Shown here piece by piece: positions 1 to 7,429 of a DNA stretch of 41,515 nucleotides (position 1 is the stretch's first letter; each line of letters opens with the position of its first letter). The notes under the pieces were generated by a model. That model ran no database searches. It was not told the DNA's origin and saw only the letters and a program-made list of their open reading frames with translations. Made by a program: the position numbers and the translations under genes. Source of the stretch: Candidatus Poribacteria bacterium (GTDB lineage Bacteria > Poribacteria > WGA-4E > WGA-3G); contig JAGWBV010000016.1 of NCBI GenBank assembly GCA_021295715.1, positions 364 to 41,878 of the forward strand, read 5' to 3'.

Positions 1-460
1 CCAGAATCGGAATATCCGGAAAACCACCGATCTTCTCGAAGTCGGGGCGTGCTACAAAAATACCGCTATCCCCATAAAATACTTTTAGGTATTTACCTCG
101 GGCGTTTCCTGCTATTTCAATCACACGATAGAGAATATTTTTGCCATCGATTTTCTGCCGGAATCCACCACCGATGTAACCTGACGACAGTGCTGATTCT
201 ACTGCCTTCAATGCCCCGGGTTCAAGCCAAATATCTGCATGTAGGAAAATCAGGATATCGCCTGTTGCTGCCGCTGCCCCTGCGTTTAACTGCTTTGCTC
301 TTCCGCGTGCTGACGTGAGCACCACTCCGTATTTCTCCGCAATACAGACAGAGTTATCATTGCTTCCACCGTCTACGATGATAAGTTCATGGCGTTCCAA
401 TTCAATTTTTGCTTCGTTCAGAATCGGAATAATGACTGATATTTTTCGTGACGTTTCCAT
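1..460 (-). CDS. Family 2 glycosyltransferase (TIGR04283-like), 3' part outside the window
   Basis: My own reverse-strand translation from the ATG at 458-460 stays open to the left edge (about 153 residues). It starts METSRKISVIIPILNEA, the GT-A N-terminal strand, followed by ELIIVDGGSNDNS, the nucleotide-binding VDGGS block, and later GDILIFLHADI, whose HAD corresponds to the metal-binding DXD-type site. The alternating Ala/Gly stretch (QLNAGAAAATGD) is typical of the TIGR04283 group of GT2 enzymes, some of which are linked to arsenosugar or carotenoid-type glycosylation. The spacing between NEA and the VDGGS block is only about 10 residues, where GT2 proteins normally have about 20-25. This suggests a small in-frame deletion that removes part of the first helix, so activity is uncertain. 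The family call is fairly sure; the substrate is unknown. Confidence 0.75.
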   Translation of the reverse strand, partial: METSRKISVIIPILNEAKIELERHELIIVDGGSNDNSVCIAEKYGVVLTSARGRAKQLNAGAAAATGDILIFLHADIWLEPGALKAVESALSSGYIGGGFRQKIDGKNILYRVIEIAGNARGKYLKVFYGDSGIFVARPDFEKIGGFPDIPIL

Positions 461-509
461 GCACAAACCTAAGGGATTGCTGGAATGGAAGAAGAGAAGG
501 CTGGAAGAA

Positions 510-547
510 AAGACTGGAAGGATACGGCCCCCGACCCTTCCAGTCTT
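510..547. repeat. Perfect 12-bp inverted repeat downstream of the terpene cyclase
   Basis: AAGACTGGAAGG at 510-521 is the exact reverse complement of CCTTCCAGTCTT at 536-547, with a 14-nt spacer. Read on the minus strand the right arm is followed by TTTTC, so it could end transcription of the terpene cyclase gene. Flanking purine-rich GGAAG and ACTGATTGCTGATT-type short repeats suggest a small degenerate repeat element between 480 and 615 that also encodes the last few residues of the cyclase (AISNQ). Confidence 0.6.
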
Positions 548-599
548 CCAATCTTCTATCCCAACACTTTCCATCTGCTATCCAAATACTGATCACTGA

Positions 600-2360
600 C
601 TACTGATTGCTGATTGCCATTCTGTTGAGCGCAAGTATCGGAAAAACAGATGCATAAATCGGATCGGCATAACCACCGATAATTTCCCAATAGATACCGA
701 CACACTGTTCAAGCCATGAACCGTCTTCTCGCTGGTGTTTAAGTAGAAACGCTATCCCTCGTTCAGCGGCAGTGTTTTCGGGGTTCGCAAGCAGGAGTGC
801 GTAGGTGCTCCATGCTGTCTGTTCAGCTGTGCTTTCGGTGGGATCCCCAAACATATCTTCTCCCCATCCACCGTCGGCATTTTGCGTGCGTTCGAGCCAT
901 GCGACACCCTGCTGGACTTCAGGAGCATTTTTGAGTCCGACCTTGACAAATGCTGCTATAGCACAGGCAGTGCCATACGTATCCTTTGCTAACCAGAGGT
1001 CTCGCCAATACCCATCGCGATTCATTTGTTTGCGGAGCCAGTAGACGCCAGCAACCATCGCCTCGCGAACATGCGGTATATCAGGGATATCGCTCTGATC
1101 AAAAGCAAGCAGTGCTTCAATCGCATGTGCTGCGATGCTCACGCAACCAACATCTCCTTGCCCGGGTTGATATGTGCTCCAACTGCCATCGCGTCCTTGC
1201 TGTGTCTTTAACCATGTGATGCCGCGGTGAACTGCGTTATCTAATGCCTCACGATCAATAGGTGAACCTACAAGGCGTGAGCGAATCAGTGCGAGGGTTC
1301 CGAGTGCGGTATCATCAGCGTCACTTGGAAGTGTGCTGTCGCCTAACCCCGAAAACGCCCATCCGCCATCTTCATTTTGATGGTTGACGAGCCACTGCGC
1401 GGCACTCTTTACTTTGTCTATGAGTTCATCTGTAAGAGGGATATTTTTGCTTGGGTGTTTCCCCAGTTCATTGTGTGTCGCGTATACCTCTGTCAGGGCA
1501 ATGATGCTCAACGCTGTGTCCCACACATTCAGGTTTAATGCCTCTCGGCACCCACCATCACGATTTCGCGTCGTTCGGAGCCAACCGATACCGCGTTCGA
1601 TAAGTTCCGCGATATCTTCATCTGCTTCCCATTTTTCTTGAAGCTCAATAAGTGCTAAAACAGAAAGGGCAGTAATGTAGTTAACCCGAAACCAACTCCC
1701 GTCGCTGAGAACGTGCGTTTTCAACCATGCCGCGAGAGAGGCTATCATTTCAGGACGTTTTGCCGTGTTCAGTTCAATCATGATGAAGACAGGTACGAGC
1801 GTATGTTGCTCAGCAATGAAGAGGGCATCGAACAGTGGCGTGTTGAAAAGCGCGACAGGTGGCAGGCGATGTCTTGGTGGCTTTAATCGACTGCCAAGGA
1901 ACGGAATTTTCGTCAGTTGTCTTGCGAGTTTCATGAGAGGGAGAGCATTTTCTGACAGCGTCAGTTCCTTCCAATCGAACTGATCAAAAGCGGCATACGC
2001 CAATTTGACTAAGGCGAGGTGTGGGGGAAATTTCGGAACGGATGCCAGCAGTTTTTGGAGGGATGGATCGGGTGAACGTTGATGCGTTTGCTCCAGTATT
2101 AAGTGAGCAAATCGGGTCGCTTCTGCATTTGAGATATTTGCGGTATCTAATCCCCATCCGCCATCTTCCTTCTGATTCGCGATAAACCATTCAATCAGAG
2201 CCTGATCTGGGGTCTCACCTCGGACGAGTTCAATCCACGCGTACGCGCAGGTAGGGAACGTACTCGAGGAGAGTTGTCCCTCAAAGTTACCGTCTTTACA
2301 CTGTTGTGTGAGTAAAAAAGCAGTGCCGCGTGTTAGCGCGGATTTAATTTCCTCTGTCAT
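600..2360 (-). CDS. Squalene-hopene-cyclase-like class II terpene cyclase
   Basis: The 586-residue protein is built of alpha/alpha-barrel repeats with many QW-type motifs (QKEDGGWG, QNEDGGWAF, QQGRDGSW, QNADGGWG, QREDGSW). It contains a DADD sequence at about residues 347-350, the DXDD catalytic acid of class II cyclases, which protonates a terminal double bond to start polycyclisation of squalene or another polyprenoid. Known family members attach to the membrane face. It is shorter than classical SHC (about 630-720 residues), so the substrate may differ. The C-terminus FPILALNRM matches the usual end of the family. The start follows the IsrB-like element directly, with only a weak purine stretch (GAAGA) as ribosome binding site, so an ancestral promoter may have been displaced. 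No squalene synthase genes lie in the window. Confidence 0.8.
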   Translation of the reverse strand: MTEEIKSALTRGTAFLLTQQCKDGNFEGQLSSSTFPTCAYAWIELVRGETPDQALIEWFIANQKEDGGWGLDTANISNAEATRFAHLILEQTHQRSPDPSLQKLLASVPKFPPHLALVKLAYAAFDQFDWKELTLSENALPLMKLARQLTKIPFLGSRLKPPRHRLPPVALFNTPLFDALFIAEQHTLVPVFIMIELNTAKRPEMIASLAAWLKTHVLSDGSWFRVNYITALSVLALIELQEKWEADEDIAELIERGIGWLRTTRNRDGGCREALNLNVWDTALSIIALTEVYATHNELGKHPSKNIPLTDELIDKVKSAAQWLVNHQNEDGGWAFSGLGDSTLPSDADDTALGTLALIRSRLVGSPIDREALDNAVHRGITWLKTQQGRDGSWSTYQPGQGDVGCVSIAAHAIEALLAFDQSDIPDIPHVREAMVAGVYWLRKQMNRDGYWRDLWLAKDTYGTACAIAAFVKVGLKNAPEVQQGVAWLERTQNADGGWGEDMFGDPTESTAEQTAWSTYALLLANPENTAAERGIAFLLKHQREDGSWLEQCVGIYWEIIGGYADPIYASVFPILALNRMAISNQ

Positions 2361-2368
2361 CTATCTTC

Positions 2369-2408
2369 GGGCAGGAGACCCCATCCTTTAGGTTGGGGAG
2401 GAATGCCC
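2369..2408. repeat. Structured hairpin at the 3' end of the IsrB-like element
   Basis: Nested stems are visible: outer GGGCA (2369-2373) with TGCCC (2404-2408), inner CCCCATCC (2379-2386) with GGTTGGGG (2391-2398, one mismatch) around a TTTA loop. The stop codon of the RuvC protein (2388-2390) lies in that loop. A C-rich/G-rich hairpin just behind the ORF is typical of the right end of IS200/IS605-related elements carrying TnpB, IscB or IsrB genes, so this probably marks the element boundary. Confidence 0.65.
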
Positions 2409-3377
2409 GCTCCTGTAATAGAAGTTGAGGCGTGTTAGTACTTTAAAATCAGACCGCTTCGCCCCTGTAGTTAATCGTTTGTTTCCCATACTATATATTG
2501 AAAACAAACCCTTTGCGTTAACGCCAGCAAGTCGTGTTAAACCGTATTTGACATGCTTAATCAATTTATTTTTGACGAGGGTTCCTTGACCGAATACACT
2601 GCCGCCCACCCGTGAGCGTTTACCACCCTTCGCTTCCTGTTGCCTATGCAACTCTCGACGCTTTATCGGTATCGGTGAGATACACATAAGAGTCGTGTTA
2701 TCGGGTGTATCCGAACCGCCTACGATATAATAAGCGAGACACCAGCTATCCACGCAATGAGCATCAAAGGTTTCTGATAGTTTCTTTGACGACTTTTTGA
2801 GTCCTAACCTATCGCGTATCTCTTGGGTTTCCCACCCGTGAAGGGTTCGCAACTGCCACTGCTTGCGGATTTCGGTATAAAACCACTGCTTACCTACTTC
2901 AAGCGGACTAAAGGAGGTATTCCATTTCTTCGCACGTTCTATCGTGCGTGCCTTAATATCTTCTACACAGACGTGTGTGACCGGATACAACTTTGAAAGC
3001 CAATCCAGGATACGAAGTTTCCACTCCCACCTCGCACGCGTGCCTGCCGGGATACGTTCTCTATTCGTAAGGCGGTTGGTTCTATTCTTGCGATTCGGAC
3101 ACTTACGAGAGCGTCTACTCCTACGCAACTCTCGACGCTTTTTAACTTTCTTACCGACTTTATTATGCGCGTCTGCCTGAACATTCAAATAGGTATGAGA
3201 TTCTGATTTGACGGTAAACCCTTCTTTCTTGCTACCCGGGTCTACACCCACAGCAATCTCTTGAGTGTATTGAGAAGTCTCGTAGTTGAGTCGAATACAA
3301 AAGAGTCCGTTATCCCAATATGGCGTTGCCTTCCCACTTTTGATAAGGTGTCTGGCAACCGGCGGGGAAGTTGGCAT
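2388..3377 (-). CDS. IscB/IsrB-type RuvC nuclease homologue (RRXRR protein) without HNH
   Basis: Domains in order: a PLMP-like N-terminus (MPTSPPVARHLIKSGKA), RuvC-I (AVGVDPGSKKEG, Asp46), an arginine-rich bridge helix (about residues 78-103), RuvC-II (THVCVEDIKAR, Glu139), RuvC-III (ETFDAHCVDSW, His207 and Asp210) and a basic C-terminal domain. The 60 residues between RuvC-II and RuvC-III contain no HNH nuclease, which places it with IsrB-like rather than IscB proteins. Known IsrB proteins are RNA-guided nickases carried by IS200/IS605-type elements. In frame upstream of this ATG the codons read KSKEGQRR, which looks like the rest of the family's N-terminus, but I found no ATG/GTG/TTG there, so the gene may be slightly truncated or the true start may be unusual. 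Only 23 nt separate it from the ATPase gene, leaving no free space for an upstream omega RNA. Confidence 0.78.
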   Translation of the reverse strand: MPTSPPVARHLIKSGKATPYWDNGLFCIRLNYETSQYTQEIAVGVDPGSKKEGFTVKSESHTYLNVQADAHNKVGKKVKKRRELRRSRRSRKCPNRKNRTNRLTNRERIPAGTRARWEWKLRILDWLSKLYPVTHVCVEDIKARTIERAKKWNTSFSPLEVGKQWFYTEIRKQWQLRTLHGWETQEIRDRLGLKKSSKKLSETFDAHCVDSWCLAYYIVGGSDTPDNTTLMCISPIPIKRRELHRQQEAKGGKRSRVGGSVFGQGTLVKNKLIKHVKYGLTRLAGVNAKGLFSIYSMGNKRLTTGAKRSDFKVLTRLNFYYRSGHSSPT

Positions 3378-3400
3378 CCGTCGCTGACCTTCTTTAGATT

Positions 3401-4786
3401 TTATCTGTAGATGTTCGTAAAGGTAGCGTGACTTAATTCGTTCAGGATAAATTTTCGCGCCCGTTCAATTTTGTCAACGATTCTTAAATCTAAAAGGAGG
3501 TGCCCGGTTTCGTCCTTTTCCGTTTTTATGGGTACCCAGAAGTCCTCACTTCTCAAATCCCTCGGATTTTCGCGGTACTTGATAGTAAGATCCCTGTTCC
3601 CACAATATTGCTTGATTGCTGCTTCAAAAGCCGTGCGAACGTAAATTGCGCAGGCTTTATAGTCATTGGCATCAAGATATTCCCTTGCCTTTTCAAGATA
3701 TGCCTTATTTTCCACGTATATCGGCACTTCATACTCATCGGTTTGGGAGAAATAGAATTCAACGGCTTTCCACTTTCCGCTACGGGATGTGCGTTGTTTC
3801 ACAATTTCATACCACGCCTTATCGTAAGTCGTCAAAAAGATTTGGTAGTCTGAGAAATACTCGTCAAGGATATCAAGGACTGGGAGCCGATTTGACATGT
3901 CCAAGCCAATGAGGACATCATCTAAGGCGAGAATTTTTAGTGTACTATCAGGTTGGATCAGAATTGATGAAAGATAGATTGCAATTGCCATCGCTGATAG
4001 CTTTGCCTCGTTAAGAAAGATGTGATGTGCAGGTATTTCTGTATCAAAGAATTCAACCTTTAAGAGTATCTCTTGATTATCAAGCGTTTTCTTATCTTGA
4101 TTATATACAATCCCCTGAAAATCTAAGTCGAGCACAACATCATATCCGAACTTGTTGAGAATCTCGTCCACCTTCGGACGTAGGTCCGCTAATCTATTGG
4201 CTAATTCTCTATTAAAATTAACTATCTGTCTTTCAAGAGCGGTAATTTGGGTTTTCGCGTTTCTGCGGGGAAATGGCGGCTGAATGGCACTCCAATCCTC
4301 GGCAAGGCTTCGCTCTGTCACCGGATTGATGGTATTTGCCAGCAGCCCATCAACCAACAAATCGAACAAATTCACGGTATCGTTTTCACGATGAAGATAG
4401 TGTGTTTCTAACAGTGCCTTATAGTCAAGGAACCCCTTTACTTTTGAAGCTTCGGTAATCAACTCGTCATTTGTCTCACCTGTAACACGCTGTGACCATT
4501 CATAGGTATTCTTCTTTGACCACCGGTCGGCGCGGAGAGAAAGCTTAATGTGCCCTGGGTCTTGAATAAAAATATTTTGATGGTTTTCAAAGGCAGGACT
4601 TTTGTTGCCTTCGTTGTTCTCGTCTACACCGGATTCAAGGAAGTGCTTTAGCGCGAGATATAGCGACGATTTGCCGCTCCCGTTTTCACCATAAACCAGT
4701 AGATTCTTGCCTGTTTTGCCCAGATCAATTTGATAAGTTGCAGGAAAGGCTCTGAAGTTTTTAATCTCAATGTCGGTAATTCTCAC
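3401..4786 (-). CDS. RecF/SMC-like AAA ATPase, partner of the TIR-TPR-TRD protein
   Basis: 461 residues. Walker A is YGENGSGKSS (about 32-41), an ABC-like signature is LNEAKLSAMA (about 258-267), and Walker B is LKILALDD (about 283-290) followed by VLIGLDMSNR. The N-terminal ITDIEIKNFRAF is typical of RecF/RecN/OLD-type ATPases that sense or load on DNA. The GTG start overlaps the stop of the upstream gene (GTGA, 4783-4786), with upstream SD-like purines inside that gene, so the two are translationally coupled. The C-terminal about 100 residues form a small helical domain (CAIYVRTAFEAAIKQYC) ending LSHATFTNIYR; in related proteins I expect a further short helix after this block, so insertion of the downstream mobile element may have trimmed the end. 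The role in defence is inferred from neighbours; the ATPase call itself is firm. Confidence 0.8.
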   Translation of the reverse strand: MRITDIEIKNFRAFPATYQIDLGKTGKNLLVYGENGSGKSSLYLALKHFLESGVDENNEGNKSPAFENHQNIFIQDPGHIKLSLRADRWSKKNTYEWSQRVTGETNDELITEASKVKGFLDYKALLETHYLHRENDTVNLFDLLVDGLLANTINPVTERSLAEDWSAIQPPFPRRNAKTQITALERQIVNFNRELANRLADLRPKVDEILNKFGYDVVLDLDFQGIVYNQDKKTLDNQEILLKVEFFDTEIPAHHIFLNEAKLSAMAIAIYLSSILIQPDSTLKILALDDVLIGLDMSNRLPVLDILDEYFSDYQIFLTTYDKAWYEIVKQRTSRSGKWKAVEFYFSQTDEYEVPIYVENKAYLEKAREYLDANDYKACAIYVRTAFEAAIKQYCGNRDLTIKYRENPRDLRSEDFWVPIKTEKDETGHLLLDLRIVDKIERARKFILNELSHATFTNIYR

Positions 4787-7224
4787 AATTTCCCCTGAAT
4801 GACGCGAACAGGTTTTACACTGTCTACAAAGAAAAGGTTACGCCGGATTGGATGCGTTCTTTCATATAGCATCTCAAAGATGTCTCGCAACGCAGGCATC
4901 TTATCTCCTTGAATTTCTTCACACAAAGGCAACTGTTCCTCCAACAACGGTTGGAAAAAGTGCTTGTCTCCTTTGTGAAGATCCTCAGGTAGGTAAGACT
5001 CATAGACCAAACCATCAATAATTCGTTCAAAATACCCGAGCATCACGGCATCGCGAGCGTGTGCCAAATCCTTGCTATCTGTTGTTGGCTGCTGCTGGAG
5101 ATAGATCAGGTAATCAACGATTTTAGCAATTAGTGCTTTCTGTATTGACGTAAGGTCGGGAATCGGAATCTGTTGGATATATCCGCTCCGCGCCCGAAGA
5201 GGATCGATTGTTAATTGCTTCGATACCTGTGAATAAAACCACTCTACTGTGCGGGAATTGAGGAGCCCGCAGAGCCACTTTTCCTCGGTTGGGATAAGAT
5301 AGGCGGTTTTGTCATAATAATAGCCGGCTGTATCAACAGCAAAAGTCTGATGGTTATAGGTATTTGGACAGACCAGTTTCGGTTGTGCAAAACGCTCCAC
5401 ATCCCTAAGAGATACTTGAAGTTCATACCACTTCTGTTTGCCTTTTCTTTTTTCCAGGCTTTCGTTATGCTTTTCCAAATACTTCAGAATTGCTGGGTAG
5501 TCGTCTATCGCGATGCCGCGATGGGTGAAGATTAACCATTGCTGCGGTGTATCAACGTGCCAACGCCTTAAATCCCGCCCGTGCAAAAACGGCTTCAAAA
5601 TATCAGTGGATGAGGGATGTGCCGCAATGAGTTCACTCCGTGTTGTTTTGTTTACCACAAATACCTCAGTGGGTGCCGTGTTGATTCCGAAGGCAGGCTT
5701 TGCCTTGATGTACTCGCTTAATGGTGGCCCAACATTGCGAAGCTGCTCACGTAAATTCACCACATTCGAGGATTTAATAGGATTGCCATCGGCATCCAAC
5801 ACTTTTTGTGTCTTCGGGTAACGGGTCCGCCGACGTTGTGTCAGCAGAAGCGCGAGGTCCTCTGGCAATTTGACGAGGCGATTCTTCTGATACGTCTCAA
5901 CATCTTTGTAGGAATTGTGGAACACTGCAATGATGTCAACGCCCAACCGTTTAGCGGTTATGAAATCAGTTTTGGCTTTGTCCCATTCTTTTTGACATAA
6001 CCACGCTTCCCCACGAAGGTAGTACGCTCGAGCCAACTGAGAGTCCTGTTGAATCGCTGTGGTATAGTCCTCAATAGCCTTATCAAAATCACCTTTGTTG
6101 AAATAGACTATACCGCGATTGTTATAGGCACCAGCAAATTTCGGATTTAGCTCTATTGCTTTGTTATAGTCTTTTATAGCTTTTTCAAACTCGCCTTTCT
6201 CAGCGTAGTTAACCCCGCGTACACTGTATGCCTCGGCATAACCGGGTTTTAGTTGTATAGCTTTGGTAAAATCTTTTATGGCGTTGGCATAGTCATTTTT
6301 GACAGTATAAGCACGGCCTCGATTGTGATATACCTCAGCAAGATTGGGTTTTAGTTTTATCGCTTTGGTAAAGTCGCTGATAGCGTTATCAACCTCGCCC
6401 TTGTCAACGTAAGCATTACCCCGATTGTTATATGCCTCGGCGAAATCTGTTTTGTGTTCTATTGCTTCTGTATAGTCCCTGATAGCATTATCAAAATCAC
6501 CCTTTTTAGTATAGACAATGCCCCGGCCGTAATAAGGGGTGGCATAATCTGGTTTGAGTTGTACCGCCTTACTAAAGTCCGCAATGGCGTTATCAAGATC
6601 ACCTTTGCGACCATAAATAATGCCCCTATTGTTATAGACTCTCGCGTTAAGCGGGTTAAGGTTGATAGCATTGGAGTACGCACCAATTGCCATATCCAGT
6701 TGTCCAAGCAGAAACAGAATATTCCCATGTTGAAAATCCATTTCAGCATGTAGTTCCTTTTCAGAAATTTTGGATGAGGAAGCTGCTTGAATCTGAATCT
6801 TTTTAAGGACTCTTCGAATACCATCTACTACATTTTGCCAACCATCACTTTCAGGTTGCCATTTGTTAATCGGATTTCCTTTATCAGGAAGAGCTTGGAA
6901 ATCACTCAGTTGATGATTTAGCCAATCGCAGTTCTCAAGGATAATTGGAATCACCCTTATCTCTGCATTCAGTGCCGCTGCTAATTCCTTATTACAGTTT
7001 TCAGATTCAAGACTATAAGTGGAAGTGAGATAGAGGAGAAGGTCAGAGTCAGCAAGGTTATTGAAAATAGCGTCACGCCATTTGTCCCCTGGCAGAATTT
7101 CATTGTCATGCCAGATGCTTATTATGCCTTCACGTTTCAGCAAGGCAAGACCTGTTATCAATTTGTCCTTTTCTGCCGTATTTTTATGTGAGTAGGTAAT
7201 AAAAACTTTTAACTGTTGGCTCAC
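4783..7224 (-). CDS. TIR-TPR-TaqI-type target-recognition-domain fusion protein
   Basis: 813 residues from a GTG start with a strong GGGGAGGAAAC ribosome binding site. Residues 1-140 are a TIR domain (KVFITYSHK; IWHDNEILPGDKW; SENCNKELAAAL with Glu80 in the position of the NAD-hydrolase catalytic Glu). Residues 163-430 hold eight TPR repeats of 34 residues (pattern AYNNRGIVYFNKGDFDKAIEDYTTAI, shown here in part). Residues about 490-695 match the C-terminal specificity domain of type IIG enzymes (GPPLSEYIK, ILKPFLHGRDLRRW, KWYELQ, LLNSRTVEWF, GYIQQIPIPD), followed by the helical tail usual for such enzymes. No methyltransferase motifs (DPACGSG, NPPY) are present. It lies 205 bp downstream of a complete type IIG gene on the same strand and is coupled to an ATPase. 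Likely role (inference): a DNA-site-sensing effector that depletes NAD on infection. It could instead be a fusion that captured a restriction-enzyme remnant. Confidence 0.85.
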   Translation of the reverse strand: MSQQLKVFITYSHKNTAEKDKLITGLALLKREGIISIWHDNEILPGDKWRDAIFNNLADSDLLLYLTSTYSLESENCNKELAAALNAEIRVIPIILENCDWLNHQLSDFQALPDKGNPINKWQPESDGWQNVVDGIRRVLKKIQIQAASSSKISEKELHAEMDFQHGNILFLLGQLDMAIGAYSNAINLNPLNARVYNNRGIIYGRKGDLDNAIADFSKAVQLKPDYATPYYGRGIVYTKKGDFDNAIRDYTEAIEHKTDFAEAYNNRGNAYVDKGEVDNAISDFTKAIKLKPNLAEVYHNRGRAYTVKNDYANAIKDFTKAIQLKPGYAEAYSVRGVNYAEKGEFEKAIKDYNKAIELNPKFAGAYNNRGIVYFNKGDFDKAIEDYTTAIQQDSQLARAYYLRGEAWLCQKEWDKAKTDFITAKRLGVDIIAVFHNSYKDVETYQKNRLVKLPEDLALLLTQRRRTRYPKTQKVLDADGNPIKSSNVVNLREQLRNVGPPLSEYIKAKPAFGINTAPTEVFVVNKTTRSELIAAHPSSTDILKPFLHGRDLRRWHVDTPQQWLIFTHRGIAIDDYPAILKYLEKHNESLEKRKGKQKWYELQVSLRDVERFAQPKLVCPNTYNHQTFAVDTAGYYYDKTAYLIPTEEKWLCGLLNSRTVEWFYSQVSKQLTIDPLRARSGYIQQIPIPDLTSIQKALIAKIVDYLIYLQQQPTTDSKDLAHARDAVMLGYFERIIDGLVYESYLPEDLHKGDKHFFQPLLEEQLPLCEEIQGDKMPALRDIFEMLYERTHPIRRNLFFVDSVKPVRVIQGKL

Positions 7225-7328
7225 AGTTTCCTCCCCTCCACAATACGAATTTCTTGAGGTAATAATAACATGCCAGACGAATGGATGTCAACCGAATTTG
7301 GGGATATGATACCCACTTAATTTCAAGT

Positions 7329-7412
7329 GTCACATACCGCTCCGCTGGAGCGGAAGATTGGAAACGCCACGCGGGCTATAGACATATCGCTCCGCTGGAA
7401 CGAGGATGTGAC
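7329..7412. repeat. 84-bp MITE-like element with two internal hairpins
   Basis: Outer inverted repeat GTCACAT (7329-7335) / ATGTGAC (7406-7412). Inside it are two near-identical hairpins: CCGCTCC-GCT-GGAGCGG (7337-7353, perfect) and CGCTCC-GCT-GGAACG (7388-7402, one mismatch). The two ends are therefore mirror images over about 25 bp with some mismatches. It occupies the gap between the type IIG gene and the TIR fusion gene; it could be a mobile repeat, a terminator or an attenuator between the two. The remainder of the gap (7225-7328, 7413-7429) shows only the SD of the TIR gene. Confidence 0.6.
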
Positions 7413-7429
7413 GCATTTACCTATTATCC

